Below are positions 31,897 through 39,515 of a stretch of 39,515 bases of DNA, piece after piece. The DNA comes from an uncultured Caulobacter sp. GTDB taxonomy: Bacteria; Pseudomonadota; Alphaproteobacteria; Caulobacterales; Caulobacteraceae. The position numbers and the translations under genes were made by a program. The notes beneath the pieces were generated by a model. The model was not told the DNA's origin. It worked only from the letters and a program-made list of their open reading frames with translations, and searched no databases. Within the stretch, counting starts at the first letter, position 1; every line of letters begins with the position of its first letter. Location: NCBI GenBank assembly GCA_913776195.1, contig CAJYMH010000003.1, forward strand, positions 1 to 39,515, written 5' to 3'.

Positions 31897-32799
31897 ATGA
31901 AGACCGGCGCCCTGCCCCTGACGCACTTCCTGTTGGCGTTGGCCACGGTGTTCATCTGGGGGACCAACTTCGTGGTCATCCGCGTGGGGCTGGATCACCT
32001 GCCGCCCCTGCTGTTCGCCACCCTACGCTTCTCGCTGGTGGTTCTGCCTGCCATCTTCTTCATCAAGAAGCCGCCCGTGCCCTGGTCCAAGCTGGCCAGC
32101 TACGGCGTGCTGATCGGCGCGGGCCAGTTCGGCCTGTTGTTCATCGCCATGCGCGGGCACATCACGCCCGGCCTGGCCTCGCTGATCGTCCAGACCCAGG
32201 TGGTGTTCACCATCGGCATGGCCATGGCCCTGACCGGCGAGCGGGTGAAAACCTATCAGTGGTTCGCCCTGGCGCTGGCCGCCGCGGGCGTCGGCATCAT
32301 CATGATGCATGTGGGGGGCGACGGCACGACGCCGCTGGGCGTGCTGCTGATCCTCGGCGCGGCGCTGAGCTGGGCCGGCGGCAACATGGTGGCCCGCAGC
32401 GCCGGTCAGGTGAACATGCTGGCCTATGTGGTCTGGTCCAGCCTGTTCGCCATCCCGCCCCTGTTCGCCCTGTCCCTGATCACCGAGGGCTGGCCCGCCA
32501 TGGTCACCGGAGTCCAGAACGCCGACGCCGTCACCTGGGCGGCGGTGCTGTGGCAATCGGTGGGCAACAGCCTGTTCGGCTATTCGGTTTGGGGCTGGCT
32601 GCTGGCCCGCCATCCGGCGGCGACCATCAGCCCGCTGGCGCTGCTGGTGCCGGTGTTCGGCATGGGGGCGTCCGCCTTCTTCCTGCACGAACCGCTCCAG
32701 CCATGGAAGCTGGGCGCGGCCGCGCTGGTGCTGGGCGGGCTGGCGCTGAACCTGGCGTGGCCGACGGTCCGCGCCCGCTTCCTGACCCCGGCCGCCTAG
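31897..32799 (+). CDS. EamA-family (DMT) transporter
   Basis: This 300-residue inner-membrane protein has ten predicted helices in two EamA halves. The first begins LTHFLLALATVFIWGTNFVV and the second LGVLLILGAALSWAGGNMVA, each with the family Trp-Gly or Trp-x-G motif. It resembles YdeD/RhaT-type exporters of amino acids or metabolites; the substrate cannot be read. The stop overlaps the convergent phosphatase gene in a CTAG (32796-32799). Confidence 0.92.
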   Translation: MKTGALPLTHFLLALATVFIWGTNFVVIRVGLDHLPPLLFATLRFSLVVLPAIFFIKKPPVPWSKLASYGVLIGAGQFGLLFIAMRGHITPGLASLIVQTQVVFTIGMAMALTGERVKTYQWFALALAAAGVGIIMMHVGGDGTTPLGVLLILGAALSWAGGNMVARSAGQVNMLAYVVWSSLFAIPPLFALSLITEGWPAMVTGVQNADAVTWAAVLWQSVGNSLFGYSVWGWLLARHPAATISPLALLVPVFGMGASAFFLHEPLQPWKLGAAALVLGGLALNLAWPTVRARFLTPAA

Positions 32800-34454
32800 C
32801 GTTTCGGACAGGCCGGAACGTCGAACGCGCCCATGTCCAGGCATCGGCCGTCGATGTCGGCCGGCGGCTTGGCGCCGACGAGGTTGGCCAGGCTGGGGCC
32901 GATGTCCACGGTTTCGATGGGATAGAAGCGTTCCTGCCCCTCCACGCCGGGCCACCAGAACAGGATCGGCACGCGACGATCGTAGCCCCAGGGTGAGCCG
33001 TGGCTCGCCAGGCTGCGTCCGTACCGGGCTGGGAAGGCGGTGATGCCCGGCTTGAAGGCCAGCAGGATGTCGGCCGAGCGGTTCGAGACCGCACCCACCG
33101 TCATGCGCTGCAGCAGGGTGAATTCCTGAGGGCTGGCCCCTACCGGCGGTGGCGGCGCGGCCAGCACCTCCTCAAGGCGATAGGCGCCGGCGACCAGCGG
33201 GTTCTTGCGGAAGACCTCGACCGCGACGTCGGCGACCTTGCCGCGCAGGGGCTCCGCCAGGCCCTTCCCATCCTTGTCGACGATCATGAAGCCGCTGCTG
33301 CCAGTGGCGAGGGGATCAAAGTCCAGGTTCAGCCGGCGGCGGACCTCGGCGTTGATCGACGGCAGGAAGGTCAGATCAATGCGGCCCGCTTCATCGAAGC
33401 CGCGGGCGTGCGAACGCTCCGGAAAATCCGAGCCGCCATGGTCGGCGGTCACGGCGACGACCACACCGCCCGGGACCTTCTTCAGCCGGTCGATCAGCAG
33501 ACCGAGCGCGGCGTCCAGACGGTACATCTGCTCGCACATCTCCGGGCCCTGAGTGCCGTAGACGTGGCCGATACGGTCAGTGGCCGACAGGCTGACGCCA
33601 AGGGCGTCGGTCGCCGCGCCCTCGCCCAGCTTCTGCTCGTCCAGAAGACGAATGGCCGCCTCGATCGTCAGTTCATCCAGGGCCGGAGAGGTGTCGAACG
33701 CCGGCTTTTCCGGCGGCAAGCGCGAGGGCCAGGCGCGGCCCTCGATCGTCCAGTCGGCGGCGGCCTTGCGACAGACGTCATGGGTGTAGGTCCAGTCGGA
33801 CCTTGGTCGGCCACGAAGGGATTGGTTCAGGGCCGCGACAGGGGCCAGACGCTTGGCGGCGTCCTGGCCAGGCTCGACAAACGTGGTCCAGCCGAAGCCG
33901 TCGACATACCAGAACGCTCCGTCGCCCTTCTGGCCCGCCAGATTGATCGCGCCGCGATCCTTGCCCGAAACGGCGAAGGAGCGGCTGCCCCGCGAAGAGG
34001 TCTTCAGCCAGTCGGCGAGGTTGGATACCCGCATGGCGCTGGCGCCCACACGGCCGTTCTCGCCCGGACCGCCGTCGGCCAGCGTGTTCTCCGGCACGGC
34101 GAGGCAATAGACTTCCTTGCCGGTGGCGCGATCGACCCAGTCGTTGGCCGGAATGCCGGTCTTGTTAGGTCGCTTGCCGGTGAGGATGGTGGAGTGCCCA
34201 GGACAGGTCTCAGTGACCGCGTGGCTCTGAAAGCCGTTGGCATAGACAAGGCCCTGGGAAAGCGCCTTCAGGCCGCCCGTGAAATCCGCGCGATGCTGGC
34301 TGAAGAGGTCGGCGCTGAACTGGTCGATGACGATGGTCACCACCAGTTTCGGCGCGGGCTTTTTCGCCTCGGCGGCTTGGCCAGCGCCAGCGCAGGCGAG
34401 AACGGCCACGGCGGCGACAGCCGACAGGCCGAGGCGGCGGATGGATTTCGTCAT
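32796..34454 (-). CDS. PafA-type alkaline phosphatase (phosphodiesterase superfamily)
   Basis: The protein is 552 residues with a signal peptide (about residues 1-28). The alkaline phosphatase superfamily core is visible: metal ligand Asp44 in VTIVIDQFSADL, nucleophile Thr83 in TETCPGHSTILTG, Asn104-Asp-Trp which in PafA contacts the phosphate, and VTADHGGSDFPERSHARGF with the second metal set. PafA-like enzymes release phosphate from many monoesters in the periplasm and are calcium- and phosphate-independent in some bacteria. The start at 34454 gives a clean signal peptide; a 29-codon extension is basic and unsupported. Confidence 0.9.
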   Translation of the reverse strand: MTKSIRRLGLSAVAAVAVLACAGAGQAAEAKKPAPKLVVTIVIDQFSADLFSQHRADFTGGLKALSQGLVYANGFQSHAVTETCPGHSTILTGKRPNKTGIPANDWVDRATGKEVYCLAVPENTLADGGPGENGRVGASAMRVSNLADWLKTSSRGSRSFAVSGKDRGAINLAGQKGDGAFWYVDGFGWTTFVEPGQDAAKRLAPVAALNQSLRGRPRSDWTYTHDVCRKAAADWTIEGRAWPSRLPPEKPAFDTSPALDELTIEAAIRLLDEQKLGEGAATDALGVSLSATDRIGHVYGTQGPEMCEQMYRLDAALGLLIDRLKKVPGGVVVAVTADHGGSDFPERSHARGFDEAGRIDLTFLPSINAEVRRRLNLDFDPLATGSSGFMIVDKDGKGLAEPLRGKVADVAVEVFRKNPLVAGAYRLEEVLAAPPPPVGASPQEFTLLQRMTVGAVSNRSADILLAFKPGITAFPARYGRSLASHGSPWGYDRRVPILFWWPGVEGQERFYPIETVDIGPSLANLVGAKPPADIDGRCLDMGAFDVPACPKR

Positions 34455-34658
34455 GGTCGCCGGCTCCAAGGCTGCTCGTCGGAGCCTTCTATGGCGCCAT
34501 TTTCTTCGCTTTGGTGACGCTCTTTGTAGTTTTCTGGTCAATCGATGTTCATGGACCGCCGCTTGGCGTTCATCGCGGGCAGCGGCGCTTCAGTCGCAGA
34601 CCGCTTGCTCGCGCCCAGGACAGTGATGGTCTGGCCCGCCATCCGGCTGAGAATTCAA

Positions 34659-35105
34659 ATGCCAATCCGTCACTTATTGCCGGCCATCGCCTGGCTTATT
34701 CTATCGGCTCCGGTCGCAGCGGAAGCTGGCTACGCGGTTCAGCGGCCCGCCGACGCGCACGCGAGTTGCCAGGACTTGATGTCCGAAGGCAGAGGCATAG
34801 AGGCGGAAATCCAGAAGATGCGCGACGACAGCATGAAGCGCCTGGAAGCCGCCGGCGACGCCATGGTCGCGCGGCAAAAGGCTCTGTCAGCGTCCACGGC
34901 GATCATCGCCAGCACAGCGATCCTGGGAGCCAACCCCGTCGCGATCAATGGTGCGGCGGCCACCCTCAACGCCGCTGGCAAGGCGTCGCGCGACGCGACC
35001 ATGATCGCCACCCACCAGGATGGCCAAAACACGGAAGCCGCCATTCGCCCTCGCGAACAGCGGCTCCTGCATCTTCAGACGACCTACGTGTCGCGCTGCC
35101 TCTGA
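34659..35105 (+). CDS. Hypothetical secreted helical protein
   Basis: The protein is 148 residues from the ATG at 34659 (MPIRHLLPAIAWLILSAPVAAEAG, a plausible signal peptide). The frame is open upstream to 34545. The mature part has a Cys (SCQDL) near the start and one at the C-terminus (SRCL), which could form a disulfide. Between them lie a charged helix (AEIQKMRDDSMKRLEAAGDAMVARQ) and an Ala/Gly-rich hydrophobic stretch (TAIIASTAILGANPVAINGA). I do not recognise the family. The ribosome site is weak. It abuts thiC tail to tail. Confidence 0.6.
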   Translation: MPIRHLLPAIAWLILSAPVAAEAGYAVQRPADAHASCQDLMSEGRGIEAEIQKMRDDSMKRLEAAGDAMVARQKALSASTAIIASTAILGANPVAINGAAATLNAAGKASRDATMIATHQDGQNTEAAIRPREQRLLHLQTTYVSRCL

Positions 35106-37440
<2,335 letters not shown>

Positions 37441-37592
37441 GACTATATCCTTGTGGAGCAAGGGCTTGAGACTTCAGCATGCGGGATGACCAAATCTCTT
37501 GCAACCTGACAGCGAACGACATTGCAGGAGTTTAACTTGTAAGCGCTAACCGGAATTGGCAGGGAGCCTCTCCGCTTCAAGGATCATCGTTC

Positions 37593-38117
37593 ATGTTTCG
37601 CGCCTTCGCCCTCGCCGCCGCTATGTTGGCGACCACCCCTGCTTTCGCCCAGACCGCGCCGCAGTATCCGCTGACCATTCCGGCGCCGCATGGAGCGGTG
37701 ATCATTCCTGGCGCTGGGCACCAGCAGGCTTACGACTCCATCAAGTACGCGCCCGCACGCCGGGTCGGCGACATGATCTATGTGTCGGGCGTGATCATCG
37801 CGCCCGCCCCCAATGAGCCGAAGGATATGGCGGGGTTGAAGGCCTCCGCGCGCCGCGCGTTCAAGGCCGTCGACACCATGCTGAAAGCCGCAGGCGGCAG
37901 CTGGGATGACGTGGTGATGGTCAACAGCTTCCATGTCTGGGAGTCGCCGAACTTCAGCGGCTCCCGCATGGATCAGGTCACCGTGATGAACGAGGTCCGC
38001 GCCGAGTTCACCCAGGCGCCTCACCCCGCCTGGACCGCTGTCGGCACCAGCGGCCTGCTTGCGCCGACCGGCGTGATCGAGATGCAGGTCATCGCCAACA
38101 TCCCGCAAAAGAAATAG
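37593..38117 (+). CDS. Secreted RidA/YjgF-family protein
   Basis: The protein is 174 residues. It has a signal peptide (MFRAFALAAAMLATTPAFAQ), then a YjgF fold: RVGDMIYVSGVIIA, the helix AGLKASARRAFKAVDTMLKAAGG, WDDVVMVNSFHVW and the C-terminal VIEMQVIANIP. In RidA deaminases the catalytic Arg lies in a Pro-Ala-Arg; here the motif is HPAWTAVG with Trp147, so typical enamine/imine deamination is doubtful. Periplasmic members of this family exist without assigned function. AAGGAT precedes the ATG. Confidence 0.85.
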   Translation: MFRAFALAAAMLATTPAFAQTAPQYPLTIPAPHGAVIIPGAGHQQAYDSIKYAPARRVGDMIYVSGVIIAPAPNEPKDMAGLKASARRAFKAVDTMLKAAGGSWDDVVMVNSFHVWESPNFSGSRMDQVTVMNEVRAEFTQAPHPAWTAVGTSGLLAPTGVIEMQVIANIPQKK

Positions 38118-38120
38118 CGG

Positions 38121-38570
38121 CTACCAGCGGCGCTGGCGGTCGCGACGGGCGTCCTCCGCCTGTCGCTCCATATCGCGCAGGCGATTGCGGTAGTCGCGCA
38201 CGCGGTCATCGTAGTTGCGGTTGATGTCGGCCAGCCGCCGCATCCGGTCCTCGTCCGCTCGCCGAAGCTCGTCGCGCCGGTCATAGGGGTTGTTGCGGGC
38301 GATGTCGGCGCGGCGACGCTGATAGTCCTCCTGCGCGCGACGGACCTCCTCATCGCGTTGGCGGCGAGCGTCGGCCAGCTGCCGCTCCGCATCGTCACGC
38401 TGGCGGTCGATGTCACGGAGGCGGCGGTCAAGGTCGTCGTCCCGGCGACGCTCCTCATCACGTCGGCGATCCTGCTCCGCGCGATATTGGTCATGGGGCT
38501 GCGCGGAGGCGACCAACGGCGTGGCGGCGGTCACAGCGGCGAGAACGGTCAGAAGCAGAGCTTTGCGCAT
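38121..38570 (-). CDS. Secreted highly charged coiled-coil protein
   Basis: The protein is 149 residues from MRKALLLTVLAAVTAATPLVASAQ (signal peptide). The mature part is dominated by Arg, Asp, Glu and Gln, with runs such as DRRRDEERRRDDDLDRRL and heptad-like spacing of Leu and Ala, so a single long alpha helix or coiled coil is likely. No family is recognised. An ATG 7 codons earlier (38591) is also in frame. It ends 3 bases from the convergent RidA-like gene. Confidence 0.6.
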   Translation of the reverse strand: MRKALLLTVLAAVTAATPLVASAQPHDQYRAEQDRRRDEERRRDDDLDRRLRDIDRQRDDAERQLADARRQRDEEVRRAQEDYQRRRADIARNNPYDRRDELRRADEDRMRRLADINRNYDDRVRDYRNRLRDMERQAEDARRDRQRRW

Positions 38571-38608
38571 GGGCGCGGAACGGTGCGGCATGGCCGCAGG
38601 TTCCCGGA

Positions 38609-39515
38609 CTATTGCGGCTCAATTCCGGCGGTCCGAAGCACGGCCAGCGCCGGCTCGACCGCCTGTCCATAACGACGCCAGCGGCCGATGCTGCCGGCAT
38701 GAAGCGGGCTGCGCACCTGCACCGAGCTGGCGGTGGCCACAGGGTTCGGGTTCTCGTGAAAGGCCAGGCAGCGCTCATCCCAGTCCAGGCCGCAGAAGGC
38801 CAGCAGACGTCGCGTCTCGCCCTCCTGGTCGGCGATCAAGTTCTCGTATGCGATCTCGGTGAAGCGATCCGGCGGCAGGGTCTCGCGCCAGTGCGCTACG
38901 AGCCGGTCGAACAGCACATAATATCGGGCTGTCTCCGCCAGATCATAGGCGTAGTTGTAATAGGAGAACCCCGTAGCGAAGAGCTGGCGGTAGTTGCTCA
39001 GCACACTGTCCATCGCGCCGCGCCGCAGGCAGACGATGCGGGCGTTCGGCAACGCCCGATGGATCAATCCGGCATAGATGGCATTGAGCGGCATCTTGTC
39101 GACGAAGCGACCGCCGGGGCGCGTCAACGGGCGAGTGCTGTCGATGTAGGCCTCGCCAAGGGCGGCGAGATCCAGACGCGACGCGGCCTGCAAGGTCTCA
39201 GCGTCGAGGACGCGATTGGACGACGTATCGGCCATGCGCTTGGCGATCAGGGCGAAGTTGGACAGCTCGCCCGCCGAGGTCACATGCCGATGACTTGAAA
39301 GGATGCGATCGACAAGGGTCGTCCCGGTGCGCGGCAGGCCAACCACGAAGATCGGCTCGTCGGAAGGAAAGCCGCCCTTCACGCCCCTCGCGGTTTCCGC
39401 CGCCGCGGTGAATATGGATTCATCGTCCGCATAATCGTAGGCAAGCTGTCGACGCTTGCCCGCCTTGGCTCGGTTCAACCAGCTGAGCGAGGCGGGATGA
39501 TCCCCCAGGTCCTCG
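38609..39515 (-). CDS. Sulfotransferase family protein, 3' part (cut by the right edge)
   Basis: The frame is open to the window edge: twelve further codons (EDLGDHPASLSW) precede the TTG at 39478, so the true start lies outside. The sulfotransferase domain has the PAPS-binding GLPRTGTTLVDRILSSH (5'-phosphosulfate loop) and RIVCLRRGAMDSVLSNYRQLF (3'-phosphate binding, with conserved Arg and Ser). The upstream LNRAKAGKRRQLAYDYADDE resembles the linker of TPR-sulfotransferases, so TPR repeats may precede it. The acceptor substrate is unknown. Confidence 0.9.
   Translation of the reverse strand, partial: EDLGDHPASLSWLNRAKAGKRRQLAYDYADDESIFTAAAETARGVKGGFPSDEPIFVVGLPRTGTTLVDRILSSHRHVTSAGELSNFALIAKRMADTSSNRVLDAETLQAASRLDLAALGEAYIDSTRPLTRPGGRFVDKMPLNAIYAGLIHRALPNARIVCLRRGAMDSVLSNYRQLFATGFSYYNYAYDLAETARYYVLFDRLVAHWRETLPPDRFTEIAYENLIADQEGETRRLLAFCGLDWDERCLAFHENPNPVATASSVQVRSPLHAGSIGRWRRYGQAVEPALAVLRTAGIEPQ

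Noticed and set aside
33000..34517. 505-codon plus-strand open frame over the phosphatase gene
   Set aside because: It is antisense to a gene with clear catalytic motifs, and no family is recognisable.

Overview
The window is GC-rich chromosomal DNA from an alphaproteobacterium, most likely a member of the Caulobacteraceae (Caulobacter, Phenylobacterium or Brevundimonas relatives; genus not resolved). The evidence is the alphaproteobacterial housekeeping block dgt - SPOR protein - nagZ - scpA - scpB - tatA - tatB - tatC - serS - surE - pcm - LysM/LytM protein - yajC - secD - secF - MTH938, a Caulobacter-type DipM with a full CtrA box upstream, and the composition.

Layout. 1-2442: the 5' end of rpiA overlapping glmU (minus), divergent gph (plus), then tRNA-Val(CAC) (minus). 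2534-5761: MTH938-like gene, secF, secD and yajC (minus), with a divergent DUF815 ATPase (5883-6719, plus). About 6757-7950: an IS110-family insertion whose non-coding leader could encode a bridge RNA, placed between REP-like palindromes in a convergent intergenic gap. 8020-19431: a long co-directional minus-strand block covering cell division (DipM), protein repair (Pcm), nucleotide turnover (SurE, Dgt), translation (SerS), Tat export, chromosome condensation (ScpAB), wall recycling (NagZ) and a SPOR protein. argS, which I recall lying between dgt and the SPOR gene in many relatives, is absent here. 19515-20487: erpA, infA and a cold-shock gene.

20698-28720 is the accessory part. Its centrepiece is a 1403-residue protein (21651-25862, minus) made almost entirely of about 168 tandem octapeptides of the form L-[ST]-x-[TEA]-Q-[ILVF]-x-x. 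These are arranged in a 56-residue (7-octad) higher-order repeat with marker octads alternating at 3 and 4 octads. I do not recognise the family. It is followed on the same strand by a DUF2239 gene and a GIY-YIG-like gene joined by a GTGA overlap. A perfect 10-bp inverted repeat separates the giant gene from DUF2239. Upstream lie a YdcZ-type membrane protein, a BaiN-type flavoprotein and a ketopantoate-reductase-like gene.

28880-39515 holds mixed metabolic and envelope genes: DUF1993, a DUF885 peptidase-like protein, DUF3297, an EamA transporter, a PafA-type alkaline phosphatase, thiC with a TPP riboswitch and promoter, a secreted RidA-like protein, small secreted proteins of unknown role, and a sulfotransferase cut by the right edge. 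Several convergent pairs here end within 0-4 bases of each other.

The main candidates for something undescribed are the octapeptide-repeat protein and the structured leader of the IS110 element.
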